Positions 35,004 to 42,649 of a stretch of DNA of 42,649 nucleotides are shown piece by piece; within the stretch, counting starts at the first letter, position 1, and every line of letters begins with the position of its first letter. Made by a program: the position numbers and the translations under genes. The notes below the pieces were generated by a model, which worked only from the letters and a program-made list of their open reading frames with translations, ran no database searches and had not been told where the DNA came from. Source of the stretch: Bacteroidota bacterium (GTDB lineage: Bacteria > Bacteroidota > Bacteroidia > JABEUT01); assembly GCA_021823405.1 (NCBI GenBank), contig JAKAOA010000009.1, positions 1-42,649 of the forward strand, read 5' to 3'.

Positions 35004-36147
35004 ATTTGTTGCCCAAAACTCTTAGTAGCGTATCCTGCAATGCCTCTGCGCGCAAATTATGAGCTATTATTTTTCCTGAAGGGTCTAAAAGGAAATTAGA
35101 AGGAATGGACTGAATGCCATAAAGTGCAGCAATATTACTGCTCCAACCTTTCAGGTCAGAAACTTGCGTCCATGTCAGTTCATCATCGTGAATTGCTTTC
35201 AACCAGTTGTTCTTATTGTCATCCAGAGATACTTGCAATATGGTGAAGTTCCTGTCCTTGAATTTTTTGTAGTTTTCAACAATATTCGGATTTTCCTCTC
35301 TGCAAGGATGGCACCAGCTCGCCCAGAAATCCAGAAGCAGATATTTACCACGCAACGAAGAGAGTGAAACAGGTTTATCCATAGTATCATTCGCTGTAAA
35401 GTCGGGAGCAATGCTGCCAACTGCCAACCGCTCATTCATCTCTATTAATTTTTTAACACGGTTTGCATACTGATTGTTAAGAGCGCTTTGTGTTAGCTGT
35501 GAATAAAGCTCTTTCAGTTTATTTAAATCCGGTTCATACATTAAACTACTGGTGGCAATCGCCCATGCACTTACTACAGAGTTAGGATGATTTTTTACGA
35601 ATGATCCCATCAGGTTTATGTTATCATTCTGAAGACCGATATAAATTTTTCCCAAGCTGTCATAAATTTCCTTCTTCCTATCTTCACTTTGTCCATTCGC
35701 CGATAACTTTCCTGCCTCTTCTATCAATACATTCATCTTATCCTTATTAGGAAGGAGCAATTTAGAATATTCGTTATAGACATTTTCTTCAGGAGTAGGA
35801 GTAACTTTACTTTTTGTTGCTGAATCAGCATAAAATTCAATGTTCATATCAGTATCGGTTAGGAAGAACGATAAAAACTTCCCTCTTTCCATCTGTCCTA
35901 CCCATATATAGGCGAAGGAAGGACCGGAGAGTTTGCCGGTAAAAGTGAATTCTTTACCATTTATCCGTATGGAATCAATAACAGAAGAAGAGGTGTCGGC
36001 ATGCTGCAAATATATCCAGCCGGTGTCGGCGCCTGTAATAATTCCGGTTATTATGTAACCACCCTTGGGGGCGTTATTTGGTGCATGCTGGCATGACGTT
36101 AGTGCAATGTAGCCCAGAACGCATATTGCGATAAAATTTCTTTTCAT
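35002..36147 (-). CDS. DUF4369/TlpA-type thiol-disulfide lipoprotein
   Basis: The 381-residue protein has a lipoprotein signal ending ALTSC (Cys19). Residues ~28-115 form the DUF4369 beta domain (YIITGIITGADTGWIYLQ...). The C-terminal thioredoxin fold begins near 244 (GSIAPDFTANDTMDKPVSL) and holds the redox motif Cys279-His-Pro-Cys282 in FWASWCHPCREENP, plus the cis-Pro region GIQSIPSNFLLD. It should act in the periplasm as a thiol-disulfide reductase. Such proteins are often linked to cytochrome maturation, but no such genes are nearby. Confidence 0.92.
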   Translation of the reverse strand: MKRNFIAICVLGYIALTSCQHAPNNAPKGGYIITGIITGADTGWIYLQHADTSSSVIDSIRINGKEFTFTGKLSGPSFAYIWVGQMERGKFLSFFLTDTDMNIEFYADSATKSKVTPTPEENVYNEYSKLLLPNKDKMNVLIEEAGKLSANGQSEDRKKEIYDSLGKIYIGLQNDNINLMGSFVKNHPNSVVSAWAIATSSLMYEPDLNKLKELYSQLTQSALNNQYANRVKKLIEMNERLAVGSIAPDFTANDTMDKPVSLSSLRGKYLLLDFWASWCHPCREENPNIVENYKKFKDRNFTILQVSLDDNKNNWLKAIHDDELTWTQVSDLKGWSSNIAALYGIQSIPSNFLLDPSGKIIAHNLRAEALQDTLLRVLGNK

Positions 36148-36196
36148 AGTTTGAAAAGGTATTAAGTAATAATTTATAAATTACCTGGCGATTCGC

Positions 36197-36574
36197 TTAA
36201 AATGGCAGATCGTCTTGCTCTTCGATGGCAAGATTATCAGCAGGGGCAGATTCAGTTTTAGACACGCCTCCGCCTGTTTGTGTCGCCTTTTCTCCTGTAT
36301 GTTCTACTTTCCATGCGTCGAGCGAAGTAAAATACCTGATCTGTCCTTCCTTACTTTGCCATTCCCGTCCGCGAATGAAAAAACTTACTTTCATCTCATC
36401 GCCCGGATTAAATTCGTCAATACGGCTACATCTGTCATTTGTGAGCTGGAAGAGTATATGTTGCGGATAATTGGATGAATTATTATCGGTAAGGACAAAT
36501 TCACGCTTTTTAAAGGTATCTGACACTTTTTGCTCATCCCTTTTCAGCTTCAGTATTCCGGTTATTTCATACAT
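36197..36574 (-). CDS. DUF3127 domain protein (OB-fold-like)
   Basis: The 125-residue protein matches DUF3127: YEITGILKLKRDEQKVSDTFKKREFVL at the start, then FQLTNDRC...FNPGDEMKVSFFIRGREWQ and SLDAWKVEH. The predicted five-strand beta pattern is like an OB fold and resembles single-stranded DNA-binding proteins. The tail ends in acidic DDLPF, similar to the SSB C-terminal hook DDxPF through which SSB recruits partners. A role in DNA binding is therefore inferred. It carries its own TATCTTTG element upstream. Confidence 0.88.
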   Translation of the reverse strand: MYEITGILKLKRDEQKVSDTFKKREFVLTDNNSSNYPQHILFQLTNDRCSRIDEFNPGDEMKVSFFIRGREWQSKEGQIRYFTSLDAWKVEHTGEKATQTGGGVSKTESAPADNLAIEEQDDLPF

Positions 36575-36611
36575 AGTAATAAGATTTTAATTGCCGTTTT
36601 GCATGGCGGTA

Positions 36612-36619
36612 CAAAGATA
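36612..36619 (-). promoter_or_regulatory. -7 element TATCTTTG of the DUF3127 gene
   Basis: The minus strand reads TATCTTTG at 36619-36612, 37 bases before the ATG at 36574. A TTG lies 16 bases upstream of it, slightly short of the consensus spacing. The element touches the 3' end of the GIN-domain gene at 36623. Confidence 0.4.
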
Positions 36620-36622
36620 TTA

Positions 36623-37324
36623 TTATTTTCCTTCCACAATCTGCCCGTTGCCATGTATGTGAAAAATTTTTTTGCGGGGGTTTCCATAATAGGTTATTCT
36701 GCCCGTGCCTTCCATGGTTGCTGAAAGATTTGGATGGGCAAATATCTTAATATTGCCATCGTCGCTTTTTTCAAGCGTCAGGTCATCAACTTTTAATTCA
36801 GACATATCGGTATTGCCATCTCCGGTAAGTTTGGCGTTGCATTTATTCGCTTTTCCTTTTAACGTCATATCCCTTTCTGTCGTTGAATTAAACGTGAGCA
36901 TTTTCACATCCAAATTCAGGGTTCCTCCTGTATTTCCATCTAAATTCAATGCAAGCGCATCGCTTTTTATCTCTTTGGTGGAACTTACTGACCCATTAGT
37001 ATTTATGCTGATCTGTACGATGTCTTTCATTCCAATCTCAATCATTGCCGAGCCGGTTACGCCTGTCTTCATTGAAACTTTGAGAGTAGTCCCGGTGTTT
37101 GTGCTTAGTACATCAGAAATAATTGATTTGTCAGCGGTTATTTTCAGCGAACAATTGCTTTCAGGAACAAGCACAACATTGAAATTTCCATCTACTTTCA
37201 AAACATCAAAATTTGAAATTGTCCGTGTTTGTGACGCCGTATCAGAGGGAGTATTTCCGGCGCGCAGGGCATTGCCAAGCATGAGAAAACCCATTGTTAC
37301 TCCTGATAGAATAAACTGCCTCAT
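36623..37324 (-). CDS. Head GIN domain (DUF2807) secreted protein
   Basis: From ATG 37324 the 233-residue protein begins MRQFILSGVTMGFLMLGNALRAG, a signal peptide. The longer frame from 37360 would include the promoter element. The mature part has the head-GIN pattern: RTISNFDVLKVDGNFNVVLVP, then successive strands such as KITADKSIISDV, LKVSMKTG and TLNLDVKML with regular turns, a right-handed beta-helix-like fold. Family members are surface or periplasmic and some are annotated as adhesin heads. It is complete and has no T9SS sorting domain. Confidence 0.87.
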   Translation of the reverse strand: MRQFILSGVTMGFLMLGNALRAGNTPSDTASQTRTISNFDVLKVDGNFNVVLVPESNCSLKITADKSIISDVLSTNTGTTLKVSMKTGVTGSAMIEIGMKDIVQISINTNGSVSSTKEIKSDALALNLDGNTGGTLNLDVKMLTFNSTTERDMTLKGKANKCNAKLTGDGNTDMSELKVDDLTLEKSDDGNIKIFAHPNLSATMEGTGRITYYGNPRKKIFHIHGNGQIVEGK

Positions 37325-37345
37325 AAGAATATCATTTTTTGAGGT

Positions 37346-37353
37346 CAAAGATA
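37346..37353 (-). promoter_or_regulatory. -7 element TATCTTTG of the GIN-domain gene
   Basis: The minus strand reads TATCTTTG at 37353-37346, 21 bases before ATG 37324. No TTG was found at the expected distance upstream. Confidence 0.4.
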
Positions 37354-37477
37354 AAAACATTATCTTAAAATCACCGGAAATATTAATTATGTATTTTGTT
37401 CAGTTCATTCGTTAAGACATCTTTATTCACTCATAATGTGATGGTAAATTTGTCTATGGTCGTGGCTATCTAATAAT

Positions 37478-37485
37478 TATTTTTG
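37478..37485 (+). promoter_or_regulatory. Possible -7 element of the polysaccharide gene run
   Basis: TATTTTTG at 37478-37485 lies about 95 bases before the GTG start of the ligase gene. A TTG lies 25 bases upstream, longer than the usual spacing. A second match, TAAATTTG, is at 37445-37452. Either could drive the 37581-42168 run. Confidence 0.3.
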
Positions 37486-37580
37486 TACTTTTCACATTTT
37501 GCTCTCTTAATAACAAGTACCATAAAAGCTTTTCTGAATCCAATTCTTAATTTTCGATATCATAATTCTATACTACAAGA

Positions 37581-38897
37581 GTGGAAGTTATTCAAAAAAA
37601 TAAAAGTTTTGCGTTCACACTGATAATATGGGTTATTTCAGGTGTTTACCTTGGTCCTGTCGTTTATGCGGTAGTGCCTCTCTCTCTTTTTGCATTCAAA
37701 AGCCGCGAGATGTACATGGAACTATTGCTTGGCTTTATTTTTATACTAGTACTGTCCGATAGCCTTCAAGATTCACTATCTTGGGCTGCACAGGTTAAAT
37801 ATGAATACATAGTTCTGCTTTTCCTTTTTATGATGTTAAGCCGTAAAAGTTTCGGAGAACTGAATTTATTTTATCAAAAGTTCATACCTTTTTTTATTAT
37901 TGCCTTTCTCTGCTTGTTTAAAGCTCCATCTGATAATATTATTACAGCGATAGAAAAAACATTATCCTATCTTTTTTTACTTCTCTTGGTTCCCAATTAT
38001 ATGATGCGTTGCCACAGGGATTATGGAACTGAATTCTATCGTACGCTGGTATATCTTTGCTTCTGTATTTTACTTTATGGCATTATCGCCAGATTTGTTC
38101 ATCCCACCCAGGTTTTTCGTGAAGACCGTTTTTGCGGTGTATTTGGAAATCCGAATGGCTTAGGCGTATTCCTTACGCTTCTCGTATTAGTCATTGTAGT
38201 TATATCCGATATTTTTCCCGATATTTTTTCACCAAAAGAGAAATATCTCTTCTTTGGCGCCATTATTCTGTCTCTTTTATGGTCCGGTTCAAGAAACAGT
38301 TTATTCGCTATATTAATTTTCTTCTTCTTCTCTTATTTTCATCGATTGTCAACTTTTCTCGGTTTCCTAATATTCATACTATTTCTATTTTCCTATCCAA
38401 TTATAACAGCGAATCTACCCGTGATAGTTGATTTTTTAGGGCTCGGTAGCTATTTAAGGGTGAATACCCTTGAAGACGCTTCCGGTAGGTTCGTGGCTTG
38501 GAACTTTGCAATAGACCATATCAAACTTAACCCTTTTATGGGCAAAGGATTCGATTATACTAATTACTTGTTTATGTCGCCCGAAAATGTAAAGTATTTG
38601 AGTGCTCTGGGGCATCAGGGAAATGCTCATAATTCTTATCTTACATTATGGTTAGATACTGGACTTTTAGGGCTTCTTGCGTTTTTATGGGCGCTTATAA
38701 GTATCTTTGTCAAGGCATCAAAAAAATCGGCTTATGCATATCCCGCTATGTATGCTGTTCTGTTCTCTACTTTTTTTGAATCATGGCTTACAGCTTCTCT
38801 TAATCCGTTCACTATAATGCTTCTTGTCATTTTATCCGTACTTACCAATGAAGAAATTTTTGCGCCAAAAGCCGCGGCTACTCTTCTTGTACAGTGA
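37581..38897 (+). CDS. O-antigen ligase/polymerase family membrane protein
   Basis: The 438-residue protein starts at GTG 37581 and has about eleven TM helices. The Wzy_C-type signature is present: FGNPNGLGVFLTLLV, SLLWSGSRNSLFAIL, and in the large periplasmic loop RFVAWNFAIDHIKLNPFMGKG followed by GHQGNAHNSYLTLWLDTGL, where the Arg and His positions are conserved in ligases. It either polymerises repeat units or attaches them to a lipid. It overlaps the next gene by 50 bases, so the two are translationally linked. Confidence 0.88.
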   Translation: MEVIQKNKSFAFTLIIWVISGVYLGPVVYAVVPLSLFAFKSREMYMELLLGFIFILVLSDSLQDSLSWAAQVKYEYIVLLFLFMMLSRKSFGELNLFYQKFIPFFIIAFLCLFKAPSDNIITAIEKTLSYLFLLLLVPNYMMRCHRDYGTEFYRTLVYLCFCILLYGIIARFVHPTQVFREDRFCGVFGNPNGLGVFLTLLVLVIVVISDIFPDIFSPKEKYLFFGAIILSLLWSGSRNSLFAILIFFFFSYFHRLSTFLGFLIFILFLFSYPIITANLPVIVDFLGLGSYLRVNTLEDASGRFVAWNFAIDHIKLNPFMGKGFDYTNYLFMSPENVKYLSALGHQGNAHNSYLTLWLDTGLLGLLAFLWALISIFVKASKKSAYAYPAMYAVLFSTFFESWLTASLNPFTIMLLVILSVLTNEEIFAPKAAATLLVQ

Positions 38898-39930
38898 ACT
38901 CGCCTCATATTTCATTGCCTGTCTCGACCATTTAATAAGACAGAATGAAGTGGATGTGCACGTTATACATTGGTCAGTGAACAAGGAAGCGCCTTTCATA
39001 TTCAAGTTTCCCGAACCAGTTTTATTTTATGAGAAAAATACATTACCGGGTAGTTGTTTAAAGGAAAAAATTTATTCATTGGAGCCCGATTTTATTTATT
39101 GTAGCGGCTGGATGGACAAAGATTATCTTAAAGCCGTTAAGGGATACAAGAAAAAAATTCCTGTAGTAATTGGATTGGATACATGGTGGGAGGCAAAGCC
39201 GGCTCAATTCCTCGCATGCATCGCAAGTCCCTTTTTTATCACATCCTTGTTCTCTCATTGTTGGGTACCGGGTAAAAAACAAAAACAGTATGCACTTAAG
39301 TTAGGATTTAACGACGAAAATATAATGTTAAATTACTATTGCGCTGATACCGACAATTTTTTTCAAATCGGAGAAGATTCGCTTTGCAGAAAGAAGAAAA
39401 AATATCCTCACAGGTTTTTATATGTCGGACGATATTACGATTTTAAAGGCATTACAGATCTGTGGGAAGCATTTATCGGTATGAAAAAGGACACCGATAA
39501 TGACTGGGAATTATGGTGTCTTGGCACAGGTTCCATTCCCCCAATGGAGCATCCCTTTATCCGGCATTTCGGCTTTATCCAGCCCTCTGATATGGCATCT
39601 TTCATAAATGATACAGGAGTAGCTGTAATGCCCAGCCGCTTCGAACCATGGGGAGTTGCTTTACATGAATTTACCGCTGCCGGCTTACCTGTCATCTGCT
39701 CATCACGGGTAGGAGCAGCCGAGATTTTCATGGATGAAAGCCGCAATGGTTATATTTACCCTGCCGGAAACATCCCGAAGCTAAAGGAGGCGCTAACTAA
39801 ATGCACCTTATCCAGCGATGATGAACTAATAAAAATGGGCATTGCAAGCCGTGAATTGGCAAAGAAAATAACGCCGGAACTATGGTCGCAAACGCTAATG
39901 AATGTTTTAGGCAAGAATAATAATAAGTAA
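38848..39930 (+). CDS. Family 4 glycosyltransferase (GT-B)
   Basis: From ATG 38848 the protein has 360 residues and begins [21 protein letters not shown] frame from TTG 38824 is less likely. The C-terminal GT-B half has [21 protein letters not shown] and [20 protein letters not shown], the latter with the E-x7-E nucleotide-sugar motif. The N-terminal half is less conserved, as usual. It likely adds a sugar to the glycan handled by the ligase encoded just upstream. Confidence 0.9.
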   Translation: MKKFLRQKPRLLFLYSELASYFIACLDHLIRQNEVDVHVIHWSVNKEAPFIFKFPEPVLFYEKNTLPGSCLKEKIYSLEPDFIYCSGWMDKDYLKAVKGYKKKIPVVIGLDTWWEAKPAQFLACIASPFFITSLFSHCWVPGKKQKQYALKLGFNDENIMLNYYCADTDNFFQIGEDSLCRKKKKYPHRFLYVGRYYDFKGITDLWEAFIGMKKDTDNDWELWCLGTGSIPPMEHPFIRHFGFIQPSDMASFINDTGVAVMPSRFEPWGVALHEFTAAGLPVICSSRVGAAEIFMDESRNGYIYPAGNIPKLKEALTKCTLSSDDELIKMGIASRELAKKITPELWSQTLMNVLGKNNNK

Positions 39931-39931
39931 A

Positions 39932-41095
39932 ATGAGCATGATTATCGGAGACAATCCCGTAGGAATAATTGGTGCAGGAACAATGGGTTCCGATATTGCC
40001 CGACTCGCAGCTTTTGCAGGGCGGCAGGTACTATTATACGATTCAAATAATCAGACATTACAACGATCTCTTACTCGGATTAATGATGCTGTAAAATTGC
40101 AAGTTGATAAAGGTAAATTAAGCAGAACAAAAGCAGATGAAGCGCTCCAAAATATTACCGCTGTTCCATCCATTTCTGATTTTAAGGAATGTATGCTTGT
40201 AATTGAAGCGGTAATTGAGGATTTATCAGTAAAACAGGAGTTGTTCAGAAAACTGGAATGTGTAATACCGTCAGAGGGTATACTTGCCACCAATACATCT
40301 TCAATTTCTGTAACTGCTATTGCTTCTGCCTGTAAAAATGCTTCACGGGTGGCTGGCATCCATTTCTTTAATCCGGCACACATAATGCCCTTGGTAGAAA
40401 TTGTACAAGGTATGGCAACCTCTATCGGTACCCTTCAAGATGCGCGTAAAATTATCGATTCATGGGGGAAAACAACCATATTGGCTAAAGATACACCTGG
40501 TTTTGTTGTGAACAGGGTTGCACGCCCGTTTTACGGCGAAGCAATTAGGATATTTGAGGAGGGTATTGCAGATTTTGCAACTATTGACTGGACAATGAAA
40601 GAGATTGGCGGCTTTAAAATGGGACCATTTGAGCTCATGGATCTAATAGGAAATGATGTAAACTTTAAAGTCACAGAGACGGTATGGAAGCAACTATTTT
40701 ACGATCCCAGATACAAACCCTCTATCACACAGAAGCGATTATTTGATGCCGGATTCTGGGGCAGAAAAACAGGCAAAGGGTATTATGATTACTCTGACGG
40801 TGCCATCCACCCCGCCCCCAGGAAAGAGAAAGGATTAGGCGAACAAATTTTTTTTAGAATACTTGTTATGCTAATCAATGAGGCATTCGACGCATGGTAT
40901 TATCAAATTGCCGCCCGTGATGAACTGGAAATAGCCATGACTAAAGGTGTGAATTATCCGAAAGGACTTATTGGCTGGGGTGAAGAGATAGGTCTTCTAA
41001 AAGTGCTTGAAAAACTGGAAGAATTGCAGAACCTTTACGGGGAAGACAGATACAGACCAAGTTTATTGTTGAAACGTCTCGCCAAAAGTCAGTGA
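39932..41095 (+). CDS. 3-hydroxyacyl-CoA dehydrogenase (3-hydroxybutyryl-CoA/PaaH type)
   Basis: The enzyme oxidises 3-hydroxyacyl-CoA to 3-ketoacyl-CoA with NAD. The 387-residue protein has the Rossmann motif [14 protein letters not shown] at 10-23, NTSSIS, the catalytic-His region [15 protein letters not shown] and the helical domain start DTPGFVVNR. It exceeds the ~290 residues of a plain Hbd because a second, partial C-terminal 3HCDH domain follows ([11 protein letters not shown]...[16 protein letters not shown]...YGEDRYRPS), as in many PaaH proteins. It starts one base after the preceding stop codon (TAA A ATG) and ends in TGATG with the next start, so it is embedded in a glycosyltransferase operon. 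No other fatty-acid or phenylacetate genes are near. Confidence 0.92.
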   Translation: MSMIIGDNPVGIIGAGTMGSDIARLAAFAGRQVLLYDSNNQTLQRSLTRINDAVKLQVDKGKLSRTKADEALQNITAVPSISDFKECMLVIEAVIEDLSVKQELFRKLECVIPSEGILATNTSSISVTAIASACKNASRVAGIHFFNPAHIMPLVEIVQGMATSIGTLQDARKIIDSWGKTTILAKDTPGFVVNRVARPFYGEAIRIFEEGIADFATIDWTMKEIGGFKMGPFELMDLIGNDVNFKVTETVWKQLFYDPRYKPSITQKRLFDAGFWGRKTGKGYYDYSDGAIHPAPRKEKGLGEQIFFRILVMLINEAFDAWYYQIAARDELEIAMTKGVNYPKGLIGWGEEIGLLKVLEKLEELQNLYGEDRYRPSLLLKRLAKSQ

Positions 41096-42168
41096 TGGTG
41101 AACCAACCCCGTATTCTTGTTTCGCCATTGGATTGGGGTTTAGGTCATGCCACAAGGTGTATCCCCATTATATCACATCTGCTCGAAAGAAATTGCGAAG
41201 TAATTATTGCCACCCATGGGTATTCTTTAGATATATTGCGAACGGAATTTCCGGCGCTTGAATATTTAGAACTTCAGGGATACGATATCAGGTATTCTTC
41301 CATTTTGCCGGCGGCGATGGCAATTGCTCTTCAACTTCCTAAAATAGACCGGTCAATAGCCCGTGAACATAAGGAAACAGAAAGTATCTGTAAAACAAAA
41401 AAGATTGACGCCATCATATCTGATAACAGATATGGAGTATGGAGCGAACATATCCCATCCATAATTATTACTCATCAGTTGAATATTCGTACTCGTTTTG
41501 CACAAGGTTTGCTGCGACTTAAGTTGAATAGACATCTCTCAAAGTTTAACGAATGCTGGATTCCTGACTATGAGGAAGGCGATAACTTATCGGGCGCACT
41601 TTCGCATCCCTGTCCCACAGCTATTAATGTAAGATATATAGGTCTGTTATCAAGGTTTAATTGCGCATGCCAGACATTAACGATGGAGCATGATTTACTC
41701 GTTTTACTTTCCGGACCGGAACCGCAGAGGTCTATACTCGAAGAAATGGTTATAAGACAAGTTAACCAATTAGACAATATAAACGTATTGATTGTTCGGG
41801 GAATACCCGGAGGTAAATCCTATAAAGTGAATGACAGAATTGAGTTGATTGCACATCTCGGTATAAAAGAGTTATCAGAAAAAATAGGCAACTGCAAAGT
41901 GATACTTTCCCGTCCCGGCTATTCTACGATAATGGACTTAGCGGCGTTGGGAGGGAAGCGAGTTATTTTTGTACCAACGCCTGGGCAAACAGAGCAGGAA
42001 TACCTTGCCGGTTATTTCGATAGAGAGGGTATTGCAATATCGTGTAAACAGAATCGATTGTCGTTGACTATTGAATGGTTAAAAGTTCTTGCATGCAAGG
42101 GGTTTTCCAGTTCGCTTTACCCCATTATTTATAAACAAGAGGTTGACCGATGGTTACAGAAAATATAA
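41095..42168 (+). CDS. MurG/MJ1255-like glycosyltransferase
   Basis: From ATG 41095, overlapping the upstream stop by one base (TGATG), the protein has 357 residues. A GTG at 41092 is the alternative. The N-terminal GT-B half starts ILVSPLDWGLGHATRCIPII, the glycine-rich loop of UDP-GlcNAc-type transferases, and the C-terminal half has KVILSRPGYSTIMDLAALGG and PTPGQTEQEYLA, the nucleotide-sugar site. It belongs with the PF13528-like group of uncharacterised bacterial and archaeal transferases. The operon context suggests glycan or glycolipid assembly. Confidence 0.85.
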   Translation: MVNQPRILVSPLDWGLGHATRCIPIISHLLERNCEVIIATHGYSLDILRTEFPALEYLELQGYDIRYSSILPAAMAIALQLPKIDRSIAREHKETESICKTKKIDAIISDNRYGVWSEHIPSIIITHQLNIRTRFAQGLLRLKLNRHLSKFNECWIPDYEEGDNLSGALSHPCPTAINVRYIGLLSRFNCACQTLTMEHDLLVLLSGPEPQRSILEEMVIRQVNQLDNINVLIVRGIPGGKSYKVNDRIELIAHLGIKELSEKIGNCKVILSRPGYSTIMDLAALGGKRVIFVPTPGQTEQEYLAGYFDREGIAISCKQNRLSLTIEWLKVLACKGFSSSLYPIIYKQEVDRWLQKI

Positions 42169-42228
42169 GGTTAGGGTGATCATGAAATCTCTTCGATACT
42201 AAAGCGACCTCCTCAATCGAAAAAGGAT

Positions 42229-42236
42229 TATCTTTG
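42229..42236 (+). promoter_or_regulatory. -7 element TATCTTTG before the fluoride riboswitch
   Basis: TATCTTTG ends at 42236, and transcription would start at about 42241, just before the first riboswitch stem at 42245. The fit between promoter and aptamer start supports both. No clear TTG is seen upstream. Confidence 0.5.
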
Positions 42237-42242
42237 TTGTGC

Positions 42243-42303
42243 GTGGCAATGGAGTTTGCCCTAAACCGCTACCATTACCGGTTAGCTGATAACTCCTGCA
42301 AAA
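42243..42303 (+). promoter_or_regulatory. Fluoride (crcB-motif) riboswitch
   Basis: The aptamer fits the crcB motif. GGCAA (42245-42249) pairs with TTGCC (42256-42260) around the loop TGGAGT. CTAAACCG follows, with AACCG (42264-42268) pairing to CGGTT (42279-42283). The loop bases GGAGT (42251-42255) pair with ACTCC (42292-42296) to make the characteristic pseudoknot. It lies 9 bases ahead of the crcB start codon. No terminator hairpin with a U-run follows, so control is probably at translation initiation. Fluoride binding should turn the exporter on. Confidence 0.9.
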
Positions 42304-42312
42304 CGTTACTTA

Positions 42313-42649
42313 TGATAAAACTGATAACCCTTACGGGAATAGGCGGGGCAATAGGGAGTATATGTAGATTTCTTCTCGCCCAAACTATTCAACGATTCTT
42401 TGTCGCATCAGAGTTTCCTTTTGGAACGCTAATGGTGAACGTATCGGGCTGTTTAATTATCGGTATTATTTACGGACTTTCAGAGCGCTTTAACTGGCTT
42501 TCTCCGGAATGGCGCGTATTTCTTGTAACAGGTATTTGCGGCGGATATACTACTTTTTCATCTTTCTCTTACGAAAGTATAGCTCTTTTGCGCGATCATG
42601 AGTTGCTTTCCGCCGGCTTAAATGTTGCATTAAGTGTAATAGTAGGAAG
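42313..42649 (+). CDS. crcB: Fluoride channel CrcB/Fluc, cut by window edge
   Basis: The first 112 residues are visible from ATG 42313; the 3' end is outside the window. CrcB is a dual-topology dimeric fluoride channel that removes fluoride from the cytoplasm. Family motifs are complete: GIGGAIGSICRFLLA at the start, FGTLMVNVSGCLIIG (with the pore Asn) and TGICGGYTTFSSFSYES (the central Na+ site and Phe box). About 10-15 residues should be missing. The fluoride riboswitch directly upstream confirms the call. Confidence 0.95.

Noticed and set aside
36705-37415. Long plus-strand frame of 236 codons opposite the GIN-domain gene
   Set aside because: It lies fully antisense to a well-recognised gene, has a Ser/Val/Phe-rich composition without motifs, and has no independent promoter.

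Overview
This window comes from a member of the Bacteroidota, most likely of the Sphingobacteriales/Chitinophagales type. The evidence is consistent throughout: type IX secretion (T9SS) cargo with both type A and type B C-terminal sorting domains, a T9SS plug protein, Bacteroidota-typical families (DUF5522, DUF3127, DUF4296, DUF5723, head-GIN/DUF2807, DUF4369-TlpA, the alternate GlmU family) and TAnnTTTG promoter elements in place of Shine-Dalgarno sequences. No phage, insertion sequence, rRNA or CRISPR array is visible.

Layout. Positions 1-1502 form an AT-rich, accessory-looking stretch with a partial ORF, a ClpP-fold serine protease of the serine dehydrogenase proteinase type and a small Lys/Arg-rich protein. 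Positions 1598-3901 hold two palindromic repeats, metG and a tRNA-Arg(CCT). Positions 4091-7578 (minus) carry TatD, a T9SS-exported seven-repeat GloVer protein and a cysteine desulfurase; divergent from the last is the T9SS plug gene (7661-9031). Positions 9186-13100 (minus) read serC, serA and a polytopic GT-C-like membrane protein. Positions 13203-16051 hold a conserved secreted protein, two small plus-strand genes (one unrecognised, one DUF5522) and the alternate GlmU. Positions 16267-20608 (minus) encode two large T9SS cargo proteins, a kelch/PKD/Ig-like type B protein and a subtilase of type A.

Positions 20864-24219 encode a membrane protein and an amino-acid permease; 24584-26110 a GH3 family protein; 26122-27720 an FMN glutamate-synthase-like protein. 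Positions 27905-31581 contain a secreted hypothetical protein, a decayed TPR gene that has lost its start codon, an SDR oxidoreductase and a DUF5723 outer-membrane protein. Positions 32053-34979 contain a DUF4296 lipoprotein, a family 2 glycosyltransferase and an OppC-like permease. Positions 35002-37324 (minus) contain a TlpA-like lipoprotein, DUF3127 and a GIN-domain protein. Positions 37581-42168 form a tight plus-strand run: O-antigen ligase, family 4 glycosyltransferase, 3-hydroxyacyl-CoA dehydrogenase and a MurG-like glycosyltransferase. The window closes with a fluoride riboswitch driving a truncated crcB.

Main points for a second look: a dispersed intergenic repeat (CCCGATAGCTATCGGG palindrome plus a conserved ~30-base tail) with three full copies, each pointing at a downstream gene; a promoter architecture in which TAnnTTTG ends exactly 4 bases before the start codon in four genes, suggesting leaderless transcripts; a G-G mismatch in the acceptor stem of the tRNA; and the riboswitch. 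I did not find a clear new defence or biosynthetic system. The protease and small-protein corner at the left edge is the most accessory-looking part and is cut by the window.
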